From an uncultured bacterium (GTDB taxonomy: Bacteria; Fidelibacterota; Marinisomatia; Marinisomatales; UBA1611): a DNA stretch of 37,102 bases. The DNA is taken from positions 1 to 37,102 of the forward strand of contig CALKMQ010000053.1 of NCBI GenBank assembly GCA_938092125.1, in the 5' to 3' direction. Positions 8,949 to 17,700 of this stretch are shown piece by piece. The position numbers and the translations under genes are program-made. Each line of letters begins with the position of its first letter. The stretch's first letter is position 1. Below the pieces are notes generated by a model. It saw only the letters and a list, made by a program, of their open reading frames with translations. It searched no databases and was not told the DNA's origin.

Positions 8949-11900
8949 TTACTTTAAATATGTAAGCTTGCCTTTTACAATTTTCTCTTGCAGTGTGAAA
9001 GTGTAATAATAAACTCCACTTGAAACTAAATCACCATATCTGTTTTTTCCATCCCAAGAAATTTGATGATAGCCCTTTGCACCGCCCATAATTAATTCAT
9101 CAACAATCATTTTCCCAGTAATGTCATAGACATTAAATATCACTAATTGAGGAGTTTCGATGGAAAAATCAAATTTGACTTTACCATTAAATGGGTTTGG
9201 GTATACCGAATGAATCTTGAAACTATTTGGAATATTTATATCAGACTCTTCATTTTTTGAGCTAAGGATATCTGTTCTTCGAATAATTTTAGCATAATAA
9301 TTAGCAAGGTCCTCTTTCCCGGAACTTCTGAGATCAATCCAATGAAGGAGATAGTCTTCGCCACTATATTTGGTTATCCTAGGATTTTTTTGACCATGGT
9401 ATTCAACAGATATTGGAATGCCGTCTATACCTGTGGTTCTTCCAGAACCAGTGACATAGGCAGAACCATAAAGATCAACACCATTTATTAAAAGTGGGTC
9501 ATTATTATAATACCCTCTACCATCCTCCCAAACAATAATATATTCTCCCGCTGCAACTGATTTCACCAACGGCTTTTGCTGGTTGGTTGTATCGAATGTA
9601 AAAAAAACATCGGTTTGATTCATAGTACCTGAGACAAGGTTTATTTCTCTACCAACGACGTTGTAGTCAGTTCCATTTCTGTAATCTTCCCATGCAATAA
9701 ATGCTGTTTGACCTGGTTCATCAATATCAAAAGATATCGCAGATTGGTCATTGTCCTCGATACTTATAGCCAAACCGTTTACGTCCCATTCTTTTTGACC
9801 ATTCCAATCAATTTTTTGGGCATAAATATCACTAAAATTTCCCTCTTGATTCCAAACTGCAAGCACACCACTTGTTTCCGAAATTGATTTAACAGATAAA
9901 TTATTTGCCCCTATGGTCTGGTTACTGAGACTATAGCCACTTGGAGGCCAACCAATAGAAATAGATCCACTGGCATCAACTTTATTATACTTTAATCTTG
10001 ATGCTGGCCAAACTTCTTCTACCCAAAAAACAAGAAAGCCTCCATCAGGCGTTGGAAGTATACTTTGGATATAATCATCTCCATTTGACTCTGCGACCAC
10101 AATACCTCCGGAACTCAGCTGACTTTCTCCATTATTATTGAGCGATTGAAAAAATATATCAAAACCGCTTAAAAAGGATCTGCTCTCTGACCAAAAAACA
10201 CCAACACCCTGAATTCCAAGATCCACCAAATGAGCGTTCCGTTGATCATTCTCAGGACTAAGGGCAACGCCGTTTTGATCCCAAATATTTTCTAGGTTAG
10301 CATCTAATTTATTTATTCTAATCTTTTTCGGAGTTTCAGTGGCATCGAAGGATGCAGTATAGACGCTATTAGATGCGTTTATCATGAACGGACTGGACAA
10401 ATCAATTTCAGTTGAGGAATTATCAGAAAATGAGATTTGATTTCCATTTAAGTGTGATATTTCTCCCGAGCTAATGACATTTGCATAAATTTTCTTACTA
10501 GCTCTGTTATCTTCCCATACTAAAACTATTTTTTCATTATCAATTGGAAATCCAACATTATATTTAATATCTCCATCTAATCCTTTAACCGCAAGCAACC
10601 CACCAGTTTCGAAAAGCGCACTGACACCTTTATAGTAGTTAACTCTTAAATCTATGCTACCACTTCCTTGATCAGCATACACTACAAATACACTATCACT
10701 AGAGCCACTAATGATATTGGGTGCGAATTGATAACCTTCATCACCAGTAACAACAATTGGTATATCACTTTGAGGCTGACCGTTCGAGTTAAAACTTTGG
10801 AATAAGATATCAACATTTGGAAAAACACCTTTCTCCCAAAATATATCGAATCCGCCAATATCATTTGCAGCAAACCTTCCGCTAAAATTAACACCGTCTG
10901 TTAAGTCAACCTGAATACCATCTCCCCATTGCACAGTACCATCTTCATTAATTTTTTGCATAAAAATATCACCATCTACAGAATCAAAACGTAAATCTTT
11001 CCAAGACAGAAATACGTCACCCTCACTGCCTCTTTTCAGCCTTGGCCCAGTTTGAATGGCATCAAACTGAGAAACAGCTTTTGAACTAGTAAAAACAAGT
11101 CCATTTTGATCAACAAACTGAAATAGTATTCTGGCATTATCATCACCATACTTCCAGGTAACAATTGAAGTTGTATTATTTACAAAAGTTGTTCGTGGCC
11201 TTGTTTCCAAACCAGACGTATTAGCAATAGGAATTCCATTTTCTTGAAACAATGGTGACATCGTAATATCTAATCTTTGTCCGTAAATATCAATATTTTC
11301 ACCTTGCCTAGAATCTGACCAACAAATAAAAGCTTCATTGTTTCCAGCATACTCAATGCTTTTGGCTGATTGAGTTCCGCCCTGAACTACAATAGGGACA
11401 CCTATTCCGGGTTCAATGATATTATAATTACTATCAACGTGAGTACCGTAAATATCATCATCAACACCTCCGCGTTTATCTTGCCATGTCACAAAAACGC
11501 CACCAAGGCTATCTGTGCACATGTTTATGGAAATCTGTTGGCCTTGCAACTGAGCTAATGCCACCCCATTAGGATCCATTAATATTGAACCGTCATTGTT
11601 TACATGTTGAATAAATATATCCCCAGCATCATCAAATCTATAGTCAACCCAAGCAATAAACGCTCCGCCATTTCCGTCTTCAATTGAGACAGGGTCTTCC
11701 TGTCTTCCAGGTAAATTTGTAACAACTGCACCTGTTTCACCCCATAACAGATTTCCATTTTTATCTATTTTGTGAGCAAATACGTTACGCATACCAAATC
11801 GAGTGTCTGACCACACAAAAATAGCAGAGCCATCAAGAGAGGGAGCGACTGTTCGGTACCATTCGACATGAACACCTTGCCTTATTGGGGATGCATTATC

Positions 11901-11966
11901 GAAAGTGAATTGTTCAGCTTTCAGAGAAAGAATTGTAAAAAAAAATAATAAAACTCGAGTCTTCAT
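8949..11966 (-). CDS. Secreted W-D-R repeat protein, probable beta-propeller array, with T9SS sorting domain
   Basis: This ~1000-residue exported protein is built almost wholly of about 14 degenerate repeats of 55-75 residues. Each centres on a strand such as AFIAWVDYR, VTWQDKRGG, LVWEDNRAS or LHWIDLRSS, followed by DIYxQ and DxxG. The pattern fits beta-propeller blades or a solenoid and suggests binding rather than catalysis. A T9SS tail starts at YPNPFNG and includes SSGVYYYTF. I chose the ATG at 11966 because it gives a clean signal peptide (MKTRVLLFFFTILSLKAE) and has GGAG 12 bases upstream. An in-frame ATG at 11984 would add six polar residues before it. The ligand is unknown; polysaccharide or protein binding at the surface are both possible. 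Confidence 0.8.
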   Translation of the reverse strand: MKTRVLLFFFTILSLKAEQFTFDNASPIRQGVHVEWYRTVAPSLDGSAIFVWSDTRFGMRNVFAHKIDKNGNLLWGETGAVVTNLPGRQEDPVSIEDGNGGAFIAWVDYRFDDAGDIFIQHVNNDGSILMDPNGVALAQLQGQQISINMCTDSLGGVFVTWQDKRGGVDDDIYGTHVDSNYNIIEPGIGVPIVVQGGTQSAKSIEYAGNNEAFICWSDSRQGENIDIYGQRLDITMSPLFQENGIPIANTSGLETRPRTTFVNNTTSIVTWKYGDDNARILFQFVDQNGLVFTSSKAVSQFDAIQTGPRLKRGSEGDVFLSWKDLRFDSVDGDIFMQKINEDGTVQWGDGIQVDLTDGVNFSGRFAANDIGGFDIFWEKGVFPNVDILFQSFNSNGQPQSDIPIVVTGDEGYQFAPNIISGSSDSVFVVYADQGSGSIDLRVNYYKGVSALFETGGLLAVKGLDGDIKYNVGFPIDNEKIVLVWEDNRASKKIYANVISSGEISHLNGNQISFSDNSSTEIDLSSPFMINASNSVYTASFDATETPKKIRINKLDANLENIWDQNGVALSPENDQRNAHLVDLGIQGVGVFWSESRSFLSGFDIFFQSLNNNGESQLSSGGIVVAESNGDDYIQSILPTPDGGFLVFWVEEVWPASRLKYNKVDASGSISIGWPPSGYSLSNQTIGANNLSVKSISETSGVLAVWNQEGNFSDIYAQKIDWNGQKEWDVNGLAISIEDNDQSAISFDIDEPGQTAFIAWEDYRNGTDYNVVGREINLVSGTMNQTDVFFTFDTTNQQKPLVKSVAAGEYIIVWEDGRGYYNNDPLLINGVDLYGSAYVTGSGRTTGIDGIPISVEYHGQKNPRITKYSGEDYLLHWIDLRSSGKEDLANYYAKIIRRTDILSSKNEESDINIPNSFKIHSVYPNPFNGKVKFDFSIETPQLVIFNVYDITGKMIVDELIMGGAKGYHQISWDGKNRYGDLVSSGVYYYTFTLQEKIVKGKLTYLK
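9280..11880 (-). repeat. Tandem W-D-R protein repeats (about 14 copies)
   Basis: The coding repeats have the loose consensus hhhW-x-D-x-R...DIYxQ-hDxxG. Clear copies are FVWSDTRFG, IAWVDYRFD, VTWQDKRGG, ICWSDSRQG, LSWKDLRFD, LVWEDNRAS, VFWSESRSF, IAWEDYRNG, IVWEDGRGY and LHWIDLRSS; others are degenerate. They are visible as protein and not as near-identical DNA, so the array is old. Confidence 0.7.
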
Positions 11967-11991
11967 TGATTTGTTAATCTCCATTGAAATA

Positions 11992-13044
11992 TTAAATATT
12001 TATTTTTGCGGTTTTTAATCCTGATCTAGTACAAATTAAAATGTGCTCATTCCAGAATTCAGTTTTGTATGCATATCCAACATCAAAAATTCCTTTTGCT
12101 TTCGGATTATGAATATCTGAGACATCGTAAAGAGCAATCCCTTTAGAACCGATGCTTAATACGGCGATATCATCTTTTACAGAAATATGATCAACCGTGA
12201 GGCCTTCTGCAAAATGAACAACTATTCCCTCACCTGATTCAATTGACTCTTTTTCGATAAAATATGCTCCGAAATCATCTGCTGATATATATGCTCCATT
12301 ATCGACTAATTTTACTTGTTCTGCATTACCACCTAAGTCAAACCTGGAAAGAAAAACAGGTTCACCTCCAGCATTTTCAATAGATTGATCAAAGATGAGA
12401 TTATAAAATTCTACACCCAATTGGTCTACTGCCATCGCTACCAAATTTTCACCATTACTATCAATACCTAGCGGTTTTCCATCCGTAGAAATTTCTCCTC
12501 CAGCAGATGGCATCCAATTAATTATTTCTAGATTGAATATGGTAGTAGTATCTGACTTATATGTTCCCCATTTGAGACCATCATCATTATCAGCAACATA
12601 CATAGTAAAACCACTTTCACCGTTCGGAAATGAAACATAGTCTTTAGTGCGATCACTCATTATTTCGTTTCTGTAAACAAAATCACTACTATCATCAAAA
12701 AAGAAAACTTTTACTTTTTTGTTTGATTCAGTGACGAATATCAAATTATTGTCTCCATCTCTTTTTACAATTGATATATCATCAAATTCGATGTACGAAC
12801 CATCTTGTGAATAACCCAAATATTCATGCAATACTTGTCCAGTTTCTAAATTCCAAATTTGCACCCCAGCTTGACCAGAAGCAACATATGCTATATTTTC
12901 TTCCACAGACACACTTCTACAAAAGCCTTTAGTATTAAAAACACTTATTTGATCAACAGACCAAAGACCCTCATCATTCGGCTCCATGCATGAGAAAAAC
13001 ATTAGAACGATTAACAAAAAATAAAATTTTTTAATAATTATCAT
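11992..13044 (-). CDS. Lipoprotein with LVIVD-like beta-propeller repeats
   Basis: This 350-residue protein has a lipoprotein-type N-terminus: KK, hydrophobic FYFLLIVLMFF, then Cys 19 in FFSC. The mature chain holds several repeats of the kind IAYVASGQAGVQIWNL and IAVLSIGSKGIALYDV, ending in ISDIHNPKAKG-like text, the hallmark of LVIVD/propeller surface proteins. It has no enzyme signature and is probably a binding or scaffold lipoprotein on a membrane surface. GGAG lies 8 bases before the ATG. The first 14 bases overlap the 3' end of the beta-barrel gene, so the two are likely translated together. That makes it a candidate partner of the barrel and the upstream poly-gamma-glutamate cassette (inference). 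Confidence 0.75.
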   Translation of the reverse strand: MIIIKKFYFLLIVLMFFSCMEPNDEGLWSVDQISVFNTKGFCRSVSVEENIAYVASGQAGVQIWNLETGQVLHEYLGYSQDGSYIEFDDISIVKRDGDNNLIFVTESNKKVKVFFFDDSSDFVYRNEIMSDRTKDYVSFPNGESGFTMYVADNDDGLKWGTYKSDTTTIFNLEIINWMPSAGGEISTDGKPLGIDSNGENLVAMAVDQLGVEFYNLIFDQSIENAGGEPVFLSRFDLGGNAEQVKLVDNGAYISADDFGAYFIEKESIESGEGIVVHFAEGLTVDHISVKDDIAVLSIGSKGIALYDVSDIHNPKAKGIFDVGYAYKTEFWNEHILICTRSGLKTAKINI

Positions 13045-14059
13045 AGGAAAAACTCCACTTAATTTTACACCATAACTGCAATTGTTTAAAACTTTTTAGG
13101 TCACGAACCCAACTATATGATGACCCAGTTTCCCTAGATCGAAAACGAGCACTTAATACGATATCAAGATTTTCTCTTAAACTCTGATTAAACCAAATAT
13201 CTAATTTATTGTCTACATGATCTCTACCAGCATGTAAAACATCATTTACAGCTTCTGCATTGTAGTATCTCAGTTCTTGTCTAAACGAAATACCAAAATT
13301 CTCAACAATGTCTATTGGACTATTTATTTTTATAGGCATATACCATTCAATAGATTCATATGACCGGTCAAAGTCACTTGAAATTGCAGTTTTTGTAAAT
13401 GTCACATTATCGGCGACAGTTCTATTTATTTGGAAAGAAATTGAACCATATTTTTTTATTTTTTTATTTATCCTTATCTTACCATAATAGATATTTAAAT
13501 CAAATTCTGTGAATGGATTATCATAATACCTTTGAAGAAAACCAAAACTAATGATATACCAATTATTTTTATTAATCCTATTTGAAATAGACAGATATTG
13601 ATCATTATCTGTAAAACTACATGGCTTCAAGTCGTTTAAGGACAAATCTCTATCAATATAATGACGAAGGTAATAACTATTAAGGTGCCTTAAAGAGTAT
13701 TTCAGATTTCGGTATGAGCCCCATTTATATTTTACGGATATGATACCCGACCAATAGTCTTTGTTTGAATTATGAACATAATTTGACAAAGCTACGGATG
13801 AATAATAAATTACCTCTTTCTTATTTTTCGTGTATAATGTTTTATCAAAACCAAATTGGATTTTATTAATATAACTATCAAATGTTTTAGATCCGCCAAG
13901 GTATTGTAGATTGGAAGAAGCATCGGAAATTTCTTTTTTAGAAAATCTCATCACATTGTCATCGTAACCACCTTGATAACTCAAACTTAAGTTGATTGGC
14001 GTAGAACCGTAAGAAGTAGAAAAAGTATATAATATGTTAATTATGATTAAAAATCGCAT
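13031..14059 (-). CDS. Probable outer-membrane beta-barrel protein
   Basis: This 342-residue protein has a signal peptide (about residues 1-18), and the mature part begins with alternating strands (INLSLSYQGGYDDNVMRFS). The GYDDNV motif near the N-terminus is common at the start of outer-membrane barrels. The rest is rich in aromatic and polar alternating strands (YYSSVALSNYV, LKYSLRHLNSYYL, IIFGFLQRYY-like) with basic turns. The chain ends in an aromatic strand, KWSFSYDNY, whose final Tyr suits recognition by the BAM machinery. Its start overlaps the stop of the upstream secreted protein by one base (TAATG). Placed directly after pgsB-pgsC-pgsW and a periplasmic-type protein, it is a candidate outer-membrane channel or anchor for the polymer; this is inference from position. 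The specific family is not recognised. Confidence 0.65.
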   Translation of the reverse strand: MRFLIIINILYTFSTSYGSTPINLSLSYQGGYDDNVMRFSKKEISDASSNLQYLGGSKTFDSYINKIQFGFDKTLYTKNKKEVIYYSSVALSNYVHNSNKDYWSGIISVKYKWGSYRNLKYSLRHLNSYYLRHYIDRDLSLNDLKPCSFTDNDQYLSISNRINKNNWYIISFGFLQRYYDNPFTEFDLNIYYGKIRINKKIKKYGSISFQINRTVADNVTFTKTAISSDFDRSYESIEWYMPIKINSPIDIVENFGISFRQELRYYNAEAVNDVLHAGRDHVDNKLDIWFNQSLRENLDIVLSARFRSRETGSSYSWVRDLKSFKQLQLWCKIKWSFSYDNY

Positions 14060-14937
14060 TAGTATAACATAAAACGCGCAAGGGCTGTTTTTCCCTCATC
14101 AAAAACTTCAATAGAATAATTATGATTACCTTTTGGGACTTTAATTTCACAACTTCGCCATTTTCCTGGAACTTTATCTGAACGGTTTTTAATTTTTGAA
14201 GATCCAGACCTTTCAGTATTGAAAAAGTAAGTACCAACCACCTTTTTTCCACTTTTGACATGAATTCTATAAGATTCCTGTGCTCCCATTTTTTCAGAAA
14301 ACTCTAATCTACTAATAATTCTTAAGATTTTTGGACCATATGCTTCTATCTGCAAAGGTATGTTTTTACTACATTCAAAATATTTTAGATTTTTTCCATC
14401 CAATTCAATATCCACATTATTTTTATGGACCATAGGAACTAATATTTTTTGATTCTTTTTTGGAATTTCAAATTCCTTTGATAATAAACGCAGAAGAACA
14501 GGGTATTTTAAATCTTTATTTTGGAGAATTTCGACTGTATGGTTTCCCTTAGGAATGTTAATAAAATAATTTCCAGAAAAAGTATATCTATGTTTTGGGT
14601 GTTGGACAGAACGCACAGACGATTGGACTTTATATCGATGATTGACGTTAATGGTGTCTTTTTGGTTAAGAACAATAATATAGTTAAAACTATGACTGTT
14701 TTTCTTTTTCTTTAGGACTGGATATCTACTGATAAATTCTGTTCTAGCAGGTCCACTAATCTTGTAAACGAGACCTGTTTGTTCAATTGGGTAATAGACT
14801 CTTCTTTTCGAGTTGATCACAAGAATTTCTTTTTGGTCTCTATTATTTAGAGGTCTCAATAATTTTGCAAACACAGTAGAATCACAAATAACTAAAAAAG
14901 AGATAAAAATTAATTTATAATAGACTATCCGGCTCAT
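14059..14937 (-). CDS. Secreted protein with an internal domain duplication, linked to the Pgs cassette
   Basis: This 292-residue exported protein has a hydrophobic signal (about residues 5-24, ending VFA). It is a tandem duplication: residues ~59-152 and ~198-292 share GPxxxxxISR, then a YxIxV strand, then IPKGNH (128-133) or VPKGNH (267-272), then an arginine-flanked hydrophobic strand (LLRLL, ARFML). Each half is probably a small beta-sandwich. The protein is strongly basic (many Lys and Arg), which would suit contact with an anionic polymer such as polyglutamate; this is inference. It overlaps pgsW by 23 bases upstream and the barrel gene by one base downstream. I do not recognise the family. 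Confidence 0.7.
   Translation of the reverse strand: MSRIVYYKLIFISFLVICDSTVFAKLLRPLNNRDQKEILVINSKRRVYYPIEQTGLVYKISGPARTEFISRYPVLKKKKNSHSFNYIIVLNQKDTINVNHRYKVQSSVRSVQHPKHRYTFSGNYFINIPKGNHTVEILQNKDLKYPVLLRLLSKEFEIPKKNQKILVPMVHKNNVDIELDGKNLKYFECSKNIPLQIEAYGPKILRIISRLEFSEKMGAQESYRIHVKSGKKVVGTYFFNTERSGSSKIKNRSDKVPGKWRSCEIKVPKGNHNYSIEVFDEGKTALARFMLY
14062..14763 (-). repeat. Two tandem copies of an ~94-residue domain within one protein
   Basis: Copy 1 lies at about 14482-14763 and copy 2 at about 14062-14346, spaced 139 residues apart. Matching landmarks are GPARTEFISR and GPKILRIISR; FNYIIVL and SYRIHV; and IPKGNH and VPKGNH. The similarity is visible at protein level only. Confidence 0.65.
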
Positions 14938-16069
14938 GGTTTATGAGATGCTCCTTTATTTCTTTTTTACTTTGATAACCAACAACGAAAACTGAGATAC
15001 ACAAGACAATTAAACATATGAAAGCAACAAGTATGTTATATTTTTCGACAGCATATAAGTTACCTACTCCAATCTCGGGAACTGGTATTGGAGCAAAAGG
15101 CATTCCTAGTTTTTCTGTTAACGACTTAATGTTCAATACATGTAGAACAGGAATATCGTTTTTTGAAAATTTTGATAAAACACCTTCTATTCCACCATCT
15201 TGCAATGACACATTCTGTACATCAGATCTGTTTACAATACCTGCAGGAAGTAATTTTGAATTAAAACTAGTACCCAAGCTTGCTACTCCACCACCAACAT
15301 TTATCATCGCACTATAATTATCTATTTTTGCAAAATTTTTAAAAAGTTCCATTCTATAACTTATATTATCAGCCAGCTTACTTTTTTTAATTAATGGTAA
15401 TCCATGAACTGCAATATTTTCAGTAATAATATTTCTACCTTCAGGGCTAAGCAACCTGCCCATATCATTACGTCCTCCAATAGATGCAGCAATACTTCTA
15501 TTTGGAATTAAATCTTGTTCATAGAGTATTTCTTCCATGTCAAGCCAAGTAAAATCAATATGATTTGCACCCCATTGAGATGCTCCAACAGATGTAATGA
15601 CTACAGGATAGGCGCCTAATGCTTTCAATCCCGTCAAGACTGCAATATTTCCACCTGGCATAGACCCAGTTAAAAGAACTGCGACAGTGTCATTTTTTTC
15701 TATGCCTATTTGAACCATCAAATCAACCATGCCTGCAGAAAAATTTGGATCTAAAGTCGTTAATTTTGCGTCCAAGTCACCTTCGTCAGTGGTTATCAGA
15801 CTGAATGGACTTCCAATTAATCCAGTTTCATTCGGGTCATTTTCATCATCAATAAAAACACTAGATACCATTCTGTAAGATTTCAATGTATTCATTGATT
15901 CTTTCATTAGAGAGGCAGCTTTAACTTTAGTATTGTATGAAGATGATACCTCAATGGTGGTACTGTTTAATGAAATAATAAATGCAACCATTGCTATCAG
16001 AGACAAGATTAAAAGAGTTGATGTTTTTTGAATTGCAGGAATGAATGGCTTCTTTTTATAATTATTCAA
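14915..16069 (-). CDS. pgsW: Poly-gamma-glutamate system membrane protein PgsW
   Basis: This ~384-residue protein matches my recollection of the poly-gamma-glutamate system protein (PgsW) found with PgsB/PgsC. It has an N-terminal transmembrane helix (TLLILSLIAMVAFIISL), a long extracytoplasmic domain with conserved blocks VLLTGSMPGGN, SVGASQWGANH, ASIGGRNDMG, INVGGGVASLG and a DGGIEGVLS segment, and a C-terminal helix (NILVAFICLIVLCISVFVV). Its exact biochemical role is not known to me. I place the start at TTG 16069, because a strong GGAGG (16078-16082) lies 8 bases before it. The longer in-frame TTG at 16084 would sit on top of that site. This start overlaps the pgsC stop by 8 bases. Confidence 0.85.
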   Translation of the reverse strand: MNNYKKKPFIPAIQKTSTLLILSLIAMVAFIISLNSTTIEVSSSYNTKVKAASLMKESMNTLKSYRMVSSVFIDDENDPNETGLIGSPFSLITTDEGDLDAKLTTLDPNFSAGMVDLMVQIGIEKNDTVAVLLTGSMPGGNIAVLTGLKALGAYPVVITSVGASQWGANHIDFTWLDMEEILYEQDLIPNRSIAASIGGRNDMGRLLSPEGRNIITENIAVHGLPLIKKSKLADNISYRMELFKNFAKIDNYSAMINVGGGVASLGTSFNSKLLPAGIVNRSDVQNVSLQDGGIEGVLSKFSKNDIPVLHVLNIKSLTEKLGMPFAPIPVPEIGVGNLYAVEKYNILVAFICLIVLCISVFVVGYQSKKEIKEHLINHEPDSLL

Positions 16070-16505
16070 AGATTGCACCTCCAAATAATATCATCACCAT
16101 AAGTTTTACAATGACAGCTGTAAGAATAACAACTGAAATTGTGCGCGTCACACCTTGTCTGTCCATCCAATTTGCAATAAGACCAGGTATAATATTACCT
16201 ATAACAGCAACACTTTTTATACTTTCTGAATCAACATAAAACGTTCTGGATAAATAGCCGAAGAAAAAACCAAGTATAAGTGCAAGTACAATCCTTCTTT
16301 TTCCATATAAAAACATAATTTTGCTTAAAATTTTTATTATCCCCAAAACCAAAATAGCGACCAAAAAAGTTGAGAACACTTGGACTGGTTGATGTAAAAA
16401 TAAAGCGATGTAACCTGGCACAATAATCCCACCAGCCGTGACGCCAAGAGCTTCTGATAATACTAAGCTTAGAATAATTCCTAACCCAATGCTAATTTCA
16501 ACCAT
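16062..16505 (-). CDS. pgsC: Poly-gamma-glutamate synthesis membrane protein PgsC
   Basis: At 147 residues this is close to Bacillus PgsC/CapC (about 149). It is almost wholly hydrophobic with about four to five transmembrane segments (ISIGLGIILSLVLSEALG, GGIIVPGYIALFL, FSTFLVAILVLGIIKIL, IVLALILGFFFGYLS and the C-terminal VVILTAVIVKLMVMILF). The GVTAGGIIVPGYIAL block is typical of the family. PgsC forms the membrane synthase with PgsB and is needed for polymer elongation or export. It overlaps pgsB by 8 bases and pgsW by about 8, which is tight coupling. Confidence 0.9.
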   Translation of the reverse strand: MVEISIGLGIILSLVLSEALGVTAGGIIVPGYIALFLHQPVQVFSTFLVAILVLGIIKILSKIMFLYGKRRIVLALILGFFFGYLSRTFYVDSESIKSVAVIGNIIPGLIANWMDRQGVTRTISVVILTAVIVKLMVMILFGGAIFE

Positions 16506-17679
16506 TAATTCTATTCCTGGCTAAATCTTCTAATATCTCTTGCCCAACCCCTACTTGGTTACCAATTGCGTAAATAAGTGAATCATCAGGCAATTTTAAT
16601 ATCGCCTTACTAACGACGTCAGCCTTTTCATCAATTGAGAATATTATAACAATTGTTTCAGGTGAGTGGTGTTTAAGCTTGTTTATTTTTGCTTCAATCT
16701 TATCACCTCTTACAATTAAATATTCAGGTCGAATTTCTTCGAATGTAAGTTCTAACATTTGTTTTGTGCGCATCGGACGGTCATCTCTTGAATTAAAAAA
16801 TACCGCTGTTGCACTTTTGGTGGGATACCTATCAATTACAAATTTCCATATTTGCAATGTTGATACTGGGTCATTTGCTGCCATTCCATTTACAAACTGT
16901 AATGAACCTTTTTGCCCAATTAATTTCCAAACAATCAAAGCACCTAAATCTGGTTGAACCTGGTGCATACCTCCTATTGCTATATCTCTATCTACCCCTA
17001 ATTTTTCACACACATCCAATGCGATTGCTATATTTTGAGGATGCTCGATGTAACTAAAATTATCTATATATTCATTTGACAATGAATTTTCATCTGATAT
17101 AATGAAATCAGAGTTATTGTCGTATGTAACTTTTTTTATGATATTTTTGTGTTTTTGCTCAGCAGTCACAAGAACACCACCAACAGGAATTGAATTACAT
17201 AATGATTTTACAACATCCTCTTCTGTCGGCCCCATTTCATCTAAGTGGTCTGGTCTGGCATTGGTAATAACCCCTATATCTGATTTTACCATCTGATGTT
17301 CTGAAATCCACTGATATTGAGGTTGAACTGCCATACACTCCATTACAACCACATCTGGTTTTTCATCAGAAAAATATTTAAGTAATCTTACTTGTTCACC
17401 AATCGAGGGTTTCCTTAGTCTATGGATAATTCTATCAATTCCTTTAGAATCAATTACCCTAGGGGCCGTACCTGTAGTTTTAGCAAATGTACGTTTTCCT
17501 CCAGCTCTTAACCCTGCCGCTATAAGCCGGGTAACACTTGATTTTCCTCTGGTGCCGTTTACATGTATTCTAATTGGAATACCAGATAAGCTTATTTGAT
17601 GGTATCTAAATTCTAGTAGACCAGCAATAATTAGAAGAGTAGCGAGAAAACCAAGTATCAATAATGGCGAAATCAGCAT
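16498..17679 (-). CDS. pgsB: Poly-gamma-glutamate synthase PgsB
   Basis: At 393 residues this matches the length of Bacillus PgsB/CapB. It is an ATP-dependent amide ligase related to Mur ligases and folylpolyglutamate synthase, which joins glutamate through gamma-carboxyl bonds. A membrane helix at about 4-23 is followed by the P-loop NGTRGKSSVTR (41-51), an FAKTTGTAPR block, VVVMECMAVQPQYQ and ITNARPDHLDEMGPT, all family hallmarks, and a later FFNSRDDRPMRTKQM block. It begins 21 bases after the dockerin-tailed C25 gene and heads the pgsB-C-W cassette. No PgsA/CapA homologue was seen in the window. The polymer is assumed to be glutamate by homology. Confidence 0.93.
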   Translation of the reverse strand: MLISPLLILGFLATLLIIAGLLEFRYHQISLSGIPIRIHVNGTRGKSSVTRLIAAGLRAGGKRTFAKTTGTAPRVIDSKGIDRIIHRLRKPSIGEQVRLLKYFSDEKPDVVVMECMAVQPQYQWISEHQMVKSDIGVITNARPDHLDEMGPTEEDVVKSLCNSIPVGGVLVTAEQKHKNIIKKVTYDNNSDFIISDENSLSNEYIDNFSYIEHPQNIAIALDVCEKLGVDRDIAIGGMHQVQPDLGALIVWKLIGQKGSLQFVNGMAANDPVSTLQIWKFVIDRYPTKSATAVFFNSRDDRPMRTKQMLELTFEEIRPEYLIVRGDKIEAKINKLKHHSPETIVIIFSIDEKADVVSKAILKLPDDSLIYAIGNQVGVGQEILEDLARNRING

Positions 17680-17700
17680 ACCCGCTAGCCTAAGTTAAAA

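Noticed and set aside
14037..14261. Open frame of 74 codons on the minus strand
   Set aside because: Lies in another frame inside the duplicated-domain protein and has no coding character.
15018..15317. Open frame of 99 codons on the plus strand
   Set aside because: Antisense to pgsW, whose protein sequence is clearly conserved; a shadow frame.
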